From Ferruginibacter sp. (GTDB lineage: Bacteria; Bacteroidota; Bacteroidia; Chitinophagales; Chitinophagaceae), in assembly GCA_016786725.1 (NCBI GenBank), contig JAEUVU010000001.1, positions 62,001-126,000 of the forward strand: 64,000 bases of DNA, in the 5' to 3' direction. Within the stretch, counting starts at the first letter, position 1. Every line of letters begins with the position of its first letter. The notes below the pieces were generated by a model. It had not been told where the DNA came from, did no database searches, and saw nothing but the letters and a program-made list of their open reading frames with translations. Positions 45,631 to 54,050 of this stretch are shown one piece after another. The translations under genes and the position numbers were made by a program.

Positions 45631-45792
45631 TGTCTCAGCGGGGTTTTCGCAACTCCAATCATTTAATTAAAAAATATCCTTTCTGCGAAACCCCGATGTT
45701 TGAATAATCTTGCATAATATTGCTCCCACTGGTATTTAGAGCGGGGGCCCTGATTGCTCAATAGTATGCTGCATCGGGGTTTCACGAAACAG
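45631..45792 (+). repeat. left part of a two-hairpin repeat (copy B)
   Basis: Outer end TGTCTCAGCGGGGTTTTCGC at 45631, inner facing arm TGCGAAACCCCGATGT (45684-45699), then a centre of about 75 bp, and the second inner arm GCATCGGGGTTTCACGA (45771-45787). The right outer arm is absent. The centre (45697-45792) is nearly the same as in copy C. Confidence 0.7.
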
Positions 45793-45918
45793 GGCGAGGG
45801 GCCCTGAGCAACTAATAAAGTGGTTACAATCACAGTAAAAAAGCACCAGGCAACAGAGTTCGGGGCCAATGAATAAATCTCAACTTTAATTCTTAAATTC
45901 AATTTTATATTTTCAATT

Positions 45919-45932
45919 GCCTGTCGGCAGGC
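45919..45932. repeat. small palindrome GCCTG-tcgg-CAGGC
   Basis: Short inverted repeat followed by another CAGGC, 50 bp before the S41-like gene. Palindromes of this type are common between genes in Bacteroidota. Confidence 0.35.
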
Positions 45933-45979
45933 AGGCCACCTACGGTTGCAGGCACAGCCACCAATAACAACATTATGCA

Positions 45980-47002
45980 ATGAAAAAAATCCTGGTATTT
46001 TCAGTATCACTTATTTTTAACACCATTTGTTTCAGCCAGGCAAATATTAAATCCCTGTTAGACTCTGTTTTGTTAAAAGCCAGGGAGGTTTCAATGTACA
46101 GCAGCACAATTAATTGGGACAGCCTGCAAAAACAAGTGTATAGTAAAGCAGCAAACGCCAGCACAACCCAGCACCTGAAACCTGCACTTGAAACACTGCT
46201 CAATGGTCTCAGGGACCACCACGGAAGATTTTTAGACGCAACAAATTATGCTACCCTTGCCTATTTTACCGACTATAAAAATCAACGGTACAAAGACACA
46301 AGAACCAAAGACCCGGAAACCTGGAAAGCAGTAAATGATACAGCGCTGAAGTTTGGCTACAGGTTGTTGAAAAACAATATCGGGTATTTGAAAATTGTTG
46401 GTATCGGGCCCAATGTTGATATACAAAAGGAATCGGAAAAGATCAGGAATGCTGTTATTAAACTTTCAAAAAAGAAAGTAACTGGCTGGATTATTGACCT
46501 TAGATACAATGGCGGTGGAAATATGTACCCGATGGTATCTGGTATTGCCCCGATAATTGGAGATGGTATTGCAGGCAAATTGGTTTCAGCAAATTATGAT
46601 ACTTTATTTAAGTGGACTATTGATAAAGGAAATTTTACTTATGATGTACCTGGCGTTATCACGCTGCCCAACAAACCAACTTTCAGGGTGTTGCCAAAAG
46701 TGGCAGTTTTAACAAGCCGGTGGACAGCTAGCTCAGGAGAAGTGGTAGCAACAACATTAAAAGGAAGGCCTGATACAAAGTTTTTTGGAGAAGCCACAGG
46801 CGGTTTTGCAACCAACACGGGTTGGGAAATTATAAATGATAAAATAATAATGGTAATTTCAACAGGTATGTTTTGCGACAGAAACGGGGTTGTTTATGAA
46901 AAAAACATTCCGGTTGATATGGAAGTTTTGTTTGAAGTTGAAAAAAATACTGACAAAGACAAGTGCATAGCAGAAGCCGTAAAATGGTTACGAACAGAAT
47001 AA
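45980..47002 (+). CDS. S41 family peptidase-like protein (tail-specific protease type)
   Basis: A 340-aa exported protein with signal peptide (to ICFSQ). The S41 core is visible: NNIGYLKIVGIG, VTGWIIDLRYNGGGNMYP (the DLRxNxGG motif) and LTSRWTASSGEVVATTLKGR with the likely nucleophile Ser in SSGE, followed by FGEATGGFATNTG. The usual PDZ domain is missing, so it is a short single-domain member. A Lys general base is not clearly placed. It is the first gene of the candidate cargo unit, and the gene at 47105 follows in the same direction. Confidence 0.8.
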   Translation: MKKILVFSVSLIFNTICFSQANIKSLLDSVLLKAREVSMYSSTINWDSLQKQVYSKAANASTTQHLKPALETLLNGLRDHHGRFLDATNYATLAYFTDYKNQRYKDTRTKDPETWKAVNDTALKFGYRLLKNNIGYLKIVGIGPNVDIQKESEKIRNAVIKLSKKKVTGWIIDLRYNGGGNMYPMVSGIAPIIGDGIAGKLVSANYDTLFKWTIDKGNFTYDVPGVITLPNKPTFRVLPKVAVLTSRWTASSGEVVATTLKGRPDTKFFGEATGGFATNTGWEIINDKIIMVISTGMFCDRNGVVYEKNIPVDMEVLFEVEKNTDKDKCIAEAVKWLRTE

Positions 47003-47104
47003 CAGCTTTAAACACCCTATTGGCATTAACTGGCTGAGGGCTTAACCCGCCACCGGCAATGTGTAAACAGTATGCTTGTAATTCTAACCGGCAACAAAGA
47101 AATT

Positions 47105-47989
47105 ATGAAATTGTTTTGCTTTCTTTTTTCAGTAACACTTTTTTCCTGCAACTTTCAGGCAAAAAAGCCTGAGCTAAATCCTTTGAAAGAAATTGAACCG
47201 GTTAACTATTCAGAAATAGATAACCAGGTTCAAAATATACTTGAGGAAAACAATGGTAAATTTCCGCTGATTAAATTTGAGAAAAAAAAGGGAAACAAAC
47301 ATTTAATTTATTTTGGCGAACAACACGGAAACGACCCAAACGATCCAAGGTTTGATACCATTCAAAAATATTTTTCCCTTTACAAACCGGCAATTCTGCT
47401 AAATGAAGGCGGACCGGTTGCTGATAGTCTTCACTTCACAAGCAGGGTAGATGCTATACAAAAAAAAGGAACAATCGGTTTTTTAAAATTTTTGGCAGAC
47501 AATGCTAAAGTAAAACTTCAAAATGCAGACTGCCCGGACAGTCTGGAGATAGCTTCTCTGTTAACAAAATACAACAGAAATAAAGTTCTATACTTTTTAG
47601 TTTTACAGAGGTTTGTTCCTCAATTTACAGCAGGCTACGATGGGGCAAAAAAACTGGAAACAGAATACGGAAAATTTACAGGAAAATATTTAGAAACAAG
47701 GTGCAATCTGAAACTTACAGAAAATGAAAAACAGTGGGGCTATTTTGAAAAACTATACGCCGAAAATAATGCTGACAAAAAAATAGACCTCGAAAACTTT
47801 GATCTGTCTCAAACAGAATTTGACAAAGGGGATTTGGGGAATATCAGCAGAAGTTCATTGCAGATAAGGGATAGCGTAATTATTGGAAATATTTACAAAA
47901 CCCTGCAAAAGCACGATATCGTTTTTGTAGTTTTTGGAGCAGCACATTTACTTGCTGAGAAACCAACATTAGAAAAACTGTTTGAATAA
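47105..47989 (+). CDS. TraB/EreA-like lipoprotein, 3' end inside repeat copy C
   Basis: A 294-aa lipoprotein; the ATG at 47105 gives MKLFCFLFSVTLFSCNF with a good lipobox. LIYFGEQHGNDPNDPRF (GExHG), AILLNEGGPV and VVFGAAHLLAE are the three conserved GxxH/E/GxxH motifs of the TraB/GumN and erythromycin-esterase-like superfamily, which suggests a metal-dependent hydrolase at the outer membrane or periplasm. The final codons CTG TTT GAA TAA coincide with the start of the repeated 95-bp segment shared with copy B, so the last residues and the stop codon come from the repeat. Confidence 0.65.
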   Translation: MKLFCFLFSVTLFSCNFQAKKPELNPLKEIEPVNYSEIDNQVQNILEENNGKFPLIKFEKKKGNKHLIYFGEQHGNDPNDPRFDTIQKYFSLYKPAILLNEGGPVADSLHFTSRVDAIQKKGTIGFLKFLADNAKVKLQNADCPDSLEIASLLTKYNRNKVLYFLVLQRFVPQFTAGYDGAKKLETEYGKFTGKYLETRCNLKLTENEKQWGYFEKLYAENNADKKIDLENFDLSQTEFDKGDLGNISRSSLQIRDSVIIGNIYKTLQKHDIVFVVFGAAHLLAEKPTLEKLFE

Positions 47990-48116
47990 TCTTGCATAAT
48001 ATTGCTTCCACTGGTATTTAGAGCGGGGCCCTGATTGCTCAATAGTATACTGCATCCGGGTTTTGCGAAACAGTTTTATTAATTACAGAGCAGGCTGTGA
48101 AAACCCCGCTGAGACA
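47979..48116 (+). repeat. right part of a two-hairpin repeat (copy C)
   Basis: Starts at TGTTTGAATAATC within the last codons of the TraB-like gene, matches copy B over 95 bp with about six differences, then inner arm GCATCCGGGTTTTGCGAAAC and outer right arm TGTGAAAACCCCGCTGAGAC (48096-48115). The left half of the element is missing. Confidence 0.7.
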
Positions 48117-48148
48117 ATACCAGCAAAACGAATAATTATATTTAAACA

Positions 48149-48532
48149 ATGAGTACATGGCGAAAAATGGCAATTGAATGTGCACCTGAATTAAGATCAG
48201 AATTTCAGGCAGACGATTTAACGCCATACGATGTTTTTATGGAGCTTCTTCCCATTTTAAGAAAAGCCCATATTGACAAGGATAATGAAAGGTTAGAAAA
48301 AATATATTCATATGCAGCATGGTGCCACCAGCAAAAGGACAAGAAGCTATGGAATGCAGCCGGAGTCAGTTTCTACGAACACCTGGCCGACACAGATGAA
48401 ACATTTACGCAACTTACAAATTGGATTAAAAAGGAAATTTATTTTGACATAAGAAACTTGCTTTATCAAAGAACAGACGAGGAGAAAATAAAAAGCCTTG
48501 ATAAATATTACGGTTACAAAACGAAGAAGTAG
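48149..48532 (+). CDS. small cytoplasmic protein of unknown function
   Basis: A 127-aa protein without signal peptide, mostly helical (YDVFMELLPILRKAHID, LEKIYSYAAWCHQQKDKKLW, TQLTNWIKKEIYFDIRNLLYQR). It resembles small DUF7674-type helical proteins, but only weakly. Its promoter region and first codons are duplicated at 45603 on the other side of the cargo unit, which suggests this is the gene into which the unit inserted. Confidence 0.6.
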   Translation: MSTWRKMAIECAPELRSEFQADDLTPYDVFMELLPILRKAHIDKDNERLEKIYSYAAWCHQQKDKKLWNAAGVSFYEHLADTDETFTQLTNWIKKEIYFDIRNLLYQRTDEEKIKSLDKYYGYKTKK

Positions 48533-48646
48533 GTACAGTGCCACCAGCAAAGGTTTTTAAGCAAGGTGTGGCAGAATGGGCACAGCTTTATTTGCCTGCG
48601 TTTGATGGGGATTGTAAAAAACTATACTCTTAAATGAAAAAAGCAT

Positions 48647-49090
48647 ATGGCAACAAAAACAAAAACAAAAACTACAGAAACCGAAGTAAATGTAACTGAT
48701 TTCATTAACTCATTTGTTGACAACGAACAAAAGAAACAGGACAGTTTTCGCCTGATTGAGCTGATGAAAAAATGGTCGGGCTTTGAGCCAAAAATGTGGG
48801 GGCCTACCATGATAGGTTTCGGAAGCTATCATTACAAATATGCCAGCGGGCATGAGGGCGATGCTATGCTGATTGGTTTTTCACCGAGAAAAGCCGAATT
48901 TTCACTGTACGTTTCTGCACCGGGAAATGACAATAAACAACTGCTTGATAAATTGGGAAAGTATAAAATGGGCAAAGCCTGTATTTACTTTAAAAAACTG
49001 GCAGATATTGACCTTGGCATTTTAGAAAAACTAAGTAAAGCTACAATCAGGTACATAAACGAGCACCACGAATGTGCCTGCAGGGAGTAA
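48647..49090 (+). CDS. DUF1801 domain protein
   Basis: A 147-aa cytoplasmic protein. After a Thr/Lys-rich N-terminus (ATKTKTKTTE), the DUF1801 (YdhG/YjbR/CyaY-like) domain is recognisable by EPKMWGPTMIGFGSYHYKYASG, FSPRKAEFSLYV and KYKMGKACIYFKKLADID. Family function is unknown. It is convergent with the sheath protein gene. Confidence 0.85.
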   Translation: MATKTKTKTTETEVNVTDFINSFVDNEQKKQDSFRLIELMKKWSGFEPKMWGPTMIGFGSYHYKYASGHEGDAMLIGFSPRKAEFSLYVSAPGNDNKQLLDKLGKYKMGKACIYFKKLADIDLGILEKLSKATIRYINEHHECACRE

Positions 49091-49241
49091 GGGTAACCTT
49101 AAACAATGGCCTTTTGCAAAGGAAAATGATAAATGAGGTAAGATTTTTTTCTTACAGCGATTTCTCAAAAGGTTGATTGATTACAAAATCTTTGCCGCTC
49201 AGCCGCTGCCGGTAAAAAAGCCAATGAATAACCCTGTTCAA

Positions 49242-50714
49242 TTAGGATCGTTGTTGTTGCTGCTGAATGGTTAACACGATAAACTCGGCAGGGCGAACCA
49301 GCGCCAGCTTAACCGTAACCAGCAAAACCCCATCAAGAATATCCTGCGGTGTCATGGTGGCTCCCAGGCCTGTCTGCACATCAAAAGCCTGTTCGGGCGA
49401 TGCGCCTGCCAATGCGCCCTGTTGCCATAAACTGTTCAGGAAGTTATTCATCATGCTCTTCATCGTTACCCAGGTTGCTGCAACATTGGGTTCAAAAACG
49501 TAGGCACGGCAGGCAAGTTTCAGCGATTGTTCTATCATGATCATGGTTCTGCGTACATTGATATAACGCCAGTCCTGGCTGTTGCCATCCAGTGTTCTGG
49601 CACCCCACACCAGGCAGCCCTGGCCGGGGAAGGGGCGTATTGCATTTACCGATTTACCGCTGCTTACATCAATATTCATATCCTGTTGCTCTTCGGCTGA
49701 AATATTTACTGCCGGAGAAACAGCCATCGAAATAGAAACATTGGCCGGCGCCTTCCAAACACCTCTTGTGCCATCAACCAGCGAATAAATGCCGGCGATG
49801 GCACAGGAAGGCGGCAGCAGGTTTAACCGGTTTTTTATCTCATTTACCAGTTGCACATAAGTGTTGCTGCAGGCCATCAGCGCCTGGTGCAGGATGCGGT
49901 TTTGAGTGCTGGTGGGGGAGGCAGCTACGGCATTGTTCCAATCGTCAATGGCGGCTGATACGTCTGTTTCGGGCAACATTGTTTTCAGCGCTTCTGTTGA
50001 TACATCCATATTTGTAAAATCAACTTCATCTGCTGCAACCACCGAAGCGTTAAGCCAGGGGTAATAGGCGGCGCCATAATTCAATGCTTCGGTACCAATT
50101 GCCTCTCTGAATGCTGTTAAAGTAGCATTTGTTGAAGCATCGGCAGCATCCGGTATCACATCAAAAATGCCAAAGCGGCTTTGTGTGTTGGCACAGTGTG
50201 CTAATACCTTTTTATACAAATGGTAGCACTGGTCCCTATCGTTCACAAAGTCGGGCAATACCACAAGGGTTGGTTCGGGCGTTTTTTCAAGTGTATCAAA
50301 TACTGCATCCGAAAGGTCGGCAGGATTGACCTCCGTTATTTTATTTGCTCCTTCACCATAAGTGCCTACAGAAAGAATATAGCAACTGCCACCGCCGTTG
50401 AGGTAAAACAACCGCATACAGTTATACAGGTAAAATATGGTTGCCGGTTGTATAACCATATCAGGTTGAAACTGATTGATAATTGCCGGTGCATTTTTAA
50501 TAGCAAAGCGATGATGATAACCATGTCCAAACCATTGCATATATTCTGCAAAGGAGGTTATGTAAATTGGTTTACCAATTAACGAAATACCTTTGTGTTC
50601 TGCTTTTTGGGTATAACCAATAAAAACGGGTATGGCTGTTGCAACAGCAACGGCTGAATTTGGGAATGCATTTTCTTCTTCAATATAAATTCCCGGTGTT
50701 TGGTTAGTTGCCAT
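49242..50714 (-). CDS. phage-type contractile tail sheath protein
   Basis: A 490-aa protein of the phage/contractile injection system sheath family. It opens MATNQTPGIYIEEENAFPNS and AIPVFIGYTQKAEH, typical of sheath N-termini. The C-terminal domain has YINVRRTMIMIEQSLKLACRAYVFEPN and a long terminal helix region (AFDVQTGLGATMTPQDI ... RPAEFIVLTI), which join neighbouring subunits in known sheaths. No tube, baseplate, ATPase or lysis gene is near; the neighbours are a DUF1801 gene and a stand-alone T9SS domain. So it is an orphan sheath, perhaps a remnant of, or a partner to, an injection system elsewhere. Length is within the family range. Confidence 0.85.
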   Translation of the reverse strand: MATNQTPGIYIEEENAFPNSAVAVATAIPVFIGYTQKAEHKGISLIGKPIYITSFAEYMQWFGHGYHHRFAIKNAPAIINQFQPDMVIQPATIFYLYNCMRLFYLNGGGSCYILSVGTYGEGANKITEVNPADLSDAVFDTLEKTPEPTLVVLPDFVNDRDQCYHLYKKVLAHCANTQSRFGIFDVIPDAADASTNATLTAFREAIGTEALNYGAAYYPWLNASVVAADEVDFTNMDVSTEALKTMLPETDVSAAIDDWNNAVAASPTSTQNRILHQALMACSNTYVQLVNEIKNRLNLLPPSCAIAGIYSLVDGTRGVWKAPANVSISMAVSPAVNISAEEQQDMNIDVSSGKSVNAIRPFPGQGCLVWGARTLDGNSQDWRYINVRRTMIMIEQSLKLACRAYVFEPNVAATWVTMKSMMNNFLNSLWQQGALAGASPEQAFDVQTGLGATMTPQDILDGVLLVTVKLALVRPAEFIVLTIQQQQQRS

Positions 50715-50896
50715 GGCAGTTGGTTTATGGGAAATGTTTAAACAGGCTGTAATACAACTAAGTTAGTTTTTTTTCAGTGGGTTGTCTTGCTTTCCTGCTG
50801 CACAGCAGGTAAGCCGTATTCATGGCCGGTGTAAAGCAGCGGTGTATGAGGATGCCTGCAAAACTTATTCATCGTTCAATAAACAGTTCCTTAGTA

Positions 50897-51172
50897 TTAC
50901 CTTCTGCGGGAAATGAAAAATCTTGCTACTGCAACCCTAACACCTGACTTTTGCATCTCAAGAAAATACATACCATCCTCCCACTGGCGCTGATCCATCT
51001 GAATGTTGTTTCTGCCCACGTGAAGTGTTTTTGGCTGCTTTAACCTGCGTGCACCTTGGGCATCATAAAAATTAAAAACGACTTCTGCGGGAGTTTCCGT
51101 GAAAAGAGAAACGGTGAAATAGCCGTTATTAGGATTGGGGTAGATTTGCAATGAAATGGCATTCTGGCTCAT
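50897..51172 (-). CDS. stand-alone T9SS type A sorting domain
   Basis: A 91-aa protein that is nothing but a T9SS type A domain (LQIYPNPNNGYFTV, FNFYDAQGARRL, GMYFLEMQKSGVRVA). It has no signal peptide before it, whereas working members are C-terminal parts of exported proteins. It may be the remainder of a broken larger gene. It is followed, 182 bp on, by the leftward sheath gene. Confidence 0.6.
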   Translation of the reverse strand: MSQNAISLQIYPNPNNGYFTVSLFTETPAEVVFNFYDAQGARRLKQPKTLHVGRNNIQMDQRQWEDGMYFLEMQKSGVRVAVARFFISRRR

Positions 51173-51483
51173 TTATTGATTTTTGAAATGAAGATAGAAT
51201 TTTCTTTTTATTTACCTGCCTGCACCTGACTTTAAGCCATTGCCGGTAATTCGCCCACATTCACTGCATTCGTTAACTGCTGCCTGTTAATGGTAATTGC
51301 CCGTACTGCTATGCCAGTCGCATAAACATGCTGTAAATATGAACATCACCGCTAACTGTTCACAAAATCTTTTTTTGCCGGATATGTCTGTTTACTGGCC
51401 GGATGCCCGGCAGCAGCCTGGTTTATTTCTGTGTCTTGGGCACGGGCTTAAGCCCGTATTTAATCACACAAAAATTTTACACC
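51173..51483. other. 311-bp intergenic region with a perfect 16-bp palindrome
   Basis: Divergent promoters of the two T9SS-related genes should lie here. ACGGGCTTAAGCCCGT (51442-51457) is a perfect palindrome 27 bp before the start at 51484. The rest shows nothing clear. Confidence 0.5.
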
Positions 51484-53817
51484 ATGAAAAAAATGATTTT
51501 TTTTACCTGGCTTTTGCTGCTGTTGGCATTGTTTGCCAACGCACAAAGAACAATGGGTACAGGTGAGCAGCGCACAGGCTGTAATTTTATTGACAACAAC
51601 ACATTTACGGCACCCATACCGCCGTACAATCCAAACGATCCGGGTATATACGGCCTGCCCTTTAACCTGGGCTATGTACCCTTTTGGATACCCTCGCATG
51701 GATCGGCCAATATTTATGGCGGCAGTTACTATAATGATCCGCCACCCTTTGCCAATGCTGGTTACTCCAGGATGTTTGCAGGGTTCTTACCGGACGACGG
51801 CAATAACAGCGAGGGTATTGCACAAGCCATTACACCCCTACAGCAGGGGGGTAAATATGCCCTCAGTTTTTTTGAACGCATGAAAAAGTATGTTGCCAGC
51901 GATGTAAATGTTGACAATTTTCATATTTACCTGATGCATTCGGCTGATGCTGTGAATTTTGATCCCACCAGTTTTGCTATCCCTGCCATACCGGCCAGTG
52001 CACAACAGGTTTACTGTGAACAAAACATTTCAAATCAAAACTGGAAACAGGCATTGGTATGTTTCACCGCAAACAGCAATTATGATATGATCTGGATGTT
52101 TCCAAAATGTAACCGGATATCCGGCAGTCAGCAGGTTATGAGCAGTATCCTGGTATCCTATCCAGAACTCATCAGCCTGGATGGTTTTACGGCAGGCGCT
52201 GCACCTGTGCCCACTCAGCCTAATTGTACCGTTGATATTGGTCCTGTAAGACCGAACTGTGGTGTAAGAAATGCCATATTCAGGTGGTTTGCTCCCAACG
52301 ATCCCGGCTTCAGCAACCCAATTGCTCCCAGTTACGCACTCCCCAGTCAGCAGTTGAGTGTTGATGCATCTATCCCCGCCAACATCGGTACCTGGACATT
52401 GAGAATGATTGTACCGGGCGCTCAGAATTATGGATCCTGTGGCAGTACCTGTACCATACAGGCGAAGGTAGACCTGCCCAACTGCGGTTCAAGCTGGCCC
52501 AAAGTGTACCAGGGCAAGGCGTCACAATACCTTGGCAAAGATGTTTCAGGCAACATTTTTATGTACCTGCATTCGGCCTCTTTTGCCAACAACTTTAATC
52601 ATGCAGGGGCTTTACCCGCCACCCAAAACACCGGGGAATATACGGTACAGTATAGCGCTGCTGGTTACACGAACTGGGCTGCCGATGGAAAAAGTGTTCA
52701 ATACAGCCTTAATTCCGGGGATGTGCAGTTATACGACTGGATGAGCATGCACAATACCCAATATGTAAATGGTACAACCGGCAATGCTTCCGCAGGCCCG
52801 GCCATTGTACCGGCCGGCGAACTGATCATAGCCGAAGCCGCCAATGGCAGCATCATCAGCCGGGACCGGGCGAACTTTTATGTACATACCGTAAATAATA
52901 CAACCACCAGCATACCGCTTGCCGCCCCTTACTATGTAAAATTTAACCCGGTTACCAACAGCCTGCTGGTTGTAAGTGTTACATCCAACACAGTGCTTAC
53001 ATTGCAGCAATACCTGTTACAGAATAACCAGCTCAACCTGCAGCTTAGCCGGCAACTGCCTAATGGCACTCTTCAGTTTTTGCAAATGGATAACAGCGAC
53101 AGGCTCTTTGTTGTACAAAACAGCCAGGTGCAGGAGTGTAATTATACCGCCAATCCGGTCACCTTTTCCACTCCGTCTCTCACAGGTTTTAATAACACCG
53201 CAATACTTGCCCTCAGTTCCAATAATCCCTATACAGAAAGCCGCTGCCTTGTGTTTAACAATGCCGACAATTATTTTTATGCATTAGATTTTGCCAGCGG
53301 CAATTCCAGAAAAATACAATCTTCGGGTACAGGCACCAACTTGATCCCCCTCCTGTATATGTTTGACGGTAATGAGGTGTACCTGGCAGGCACAATTTTA
53401 TATAACACCACTTTTACCATCGGTAATCAAACCATCGCAGCCGTACCACCGTATGGCAATTCTGTTTTCATTGCAAAATTTAACCTGCTGAGTGACTTTA
53501 CCCGCAGGGAGGCAGGAAATGCCATGGTACAGAGAAACGCTGATGCTTTGCCGGAAAGCCTTTCGTTTACGCTTTCGCCCAATCCTGCAACAGGCAGCAC
53601 TTTGGTACTTCAAATCACGGAAAAGTTACCCAAGGCCTCAACGGTAGGGACGTACAGGATATCCATTGCCGACCCGGCCGGGCGTATTCTGCTGCAAACA
53701 ACCAGCAATTTGCCCCGTGTTAATTTAAATATAACCGGTTTAAAGCCAGGCCTATATTCGCTAAAGGTGATGAATAGGCAAGGCGGCACCACCACCAGAA
53801 TGTTTATTAAGGAATAG
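51484..53817 (+). CDS. T9SS type A sorting domain protein
   Basis: A 777-aa exported protein; the ATG at 51484 gives MKKMIFFTWLLLLLALFANAQ. After a jelly-roll/Ig-like region of about 330 residues with Tyr/Asn/Pro-rich loops and many Cys (TGCNFIDNN, TQPNCTVDIG, GSCGSTCTIQ, LPNCGSSW), there is a propeller-like region (about 340-660). The last 85 residues are a T9SS type A domain (LSPNPATGSTLVLQ, GLKPGLYSLKVMNRQ). The longer upstream start was rejected as it has no signal peptide. Confidence 0.82.
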   Translation: MKKMIFFTWLLLLLALFANAQRTMGTGEQRTGCNFIDNNTFTAPIPPYNPNDPGIYGLPFNLGYVPFWIPSHGSANIYGGSYYNDPPPFANAGYSRMFAGFLPDDGNNSEGIAQAITPLQQGGKYALSFFERMKKYVASDVNVDNFHIYLMHSADAVNFDPTSFAIPAIPASAQQVYCEQNISNQNWKQALVCFTANSNYDMIWMFPKCNRISGSQQVMSSILVSYPELISLDGFTAGAAPVPTQPNCTVDIGPVRPNCGVRNAIFRWFAPNDPGFSNPIAPSYALPSQQLSVDASIPANIGTWTLRMIVPGAQNYGSCGSTCTIQAKVDLPNCGSSWPKVYQGKASQYLGKDVSGNIFMYLHSASFANNFNHAGALPATQNTGEYTVQYSAAGYTNWAADGKSVQYSLNSGDVQLYDWMSMHNTQYVNGTTGNASAGPAIVPAGELIIAEAANGSIISRDRANFYVHTVNNTTTSIPLAAPYYVKFNPVTNSLLVVSVTSNTVLTLQQYLLQNNQLNLQLSRQLPNGTLQFLQMDNSDRLFVVQNSQVQECNYTANPVTFSTPSLTGFNNTAILALSSNNPYTESRCLVFNNADNYFYALDFASGNSRKIQSSGTGTNLIPLLYMFDGNEVYLAGTILYNTTFTIGNQTIAAVPPYGNSVFIAKFNLLSDFTRREAGNAMVQRNADALPESLSFTLSPNPATGSTLVLQITEKLPKASTVGTYRISIADPAGRILLQTTSNLPRVNLNITGLKPGLYSLKVMNRQGGTTTRMFIKE

Positions 53818-53829
53818 GTGGCCATTTTG

Positions 53830-53900
53830 TATCTCATCGGGGTTTTCGTACCAGGCCTGTTTTAATTCAAAAACGCTTGCAGCGAAAACCCCGGTGCAGT
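53830..53900. repeat. single hairpin of the two-hairpin repeat family (copy D)
   Basis: CATCGGGGTTTTCG (53835-53848) pairs with CGAAAACCCCGGTG (53883-53896) at 13 of 14 positions, with a 34-nt loop. The start, TGTATCTCATCGGGGTTTTC, resembles the outer end of copies A and B. It lies 12 bp after the stop of the T9SS gene and may function as a transcript end. Confidence 0.6.
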
Positions 53901-54050
53901 ACAAATAAATGAAACTGCCATTCTAAAAAGAAAAATAGTTACCGGTAAAAGAGAAAGGATTTAATTTTAGGATGCAGTAACATTTCACCTTCATTTATCA
54001 ATATCTTTTATCGGTTTTTTTCACCACCGGTATAGCAGAAAATTTTCTGA

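Larger units (their letters stand above)
45631..48116. mobile_element. candidate cargo-carrying unit with terminal inverted repeats and two genes
   Basis: The left end TGTCTCAGCGGGGTTTTCGC+A (45631-45651) and the right end TGTGAAAACCCCGCTGAGAC+A (48096-48116) match in inverted orientation at 20 of 21 positions. The unit is 2,486 bp and holds an S41-like protease gene and a TraB/EreA-like lipoprotein gene but no transposase. It is flanked by a 26-bp direct repeat (45603-45628 and 48138-48163, 25/26). Inside, 96 bp next to the left end (45697-45792) are repeated at about 94 percent near the right end (47979-48073). Whether it moved as a unit or arose by recombination between repeats is not decided by the sequence. 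Confidence 0.5.
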
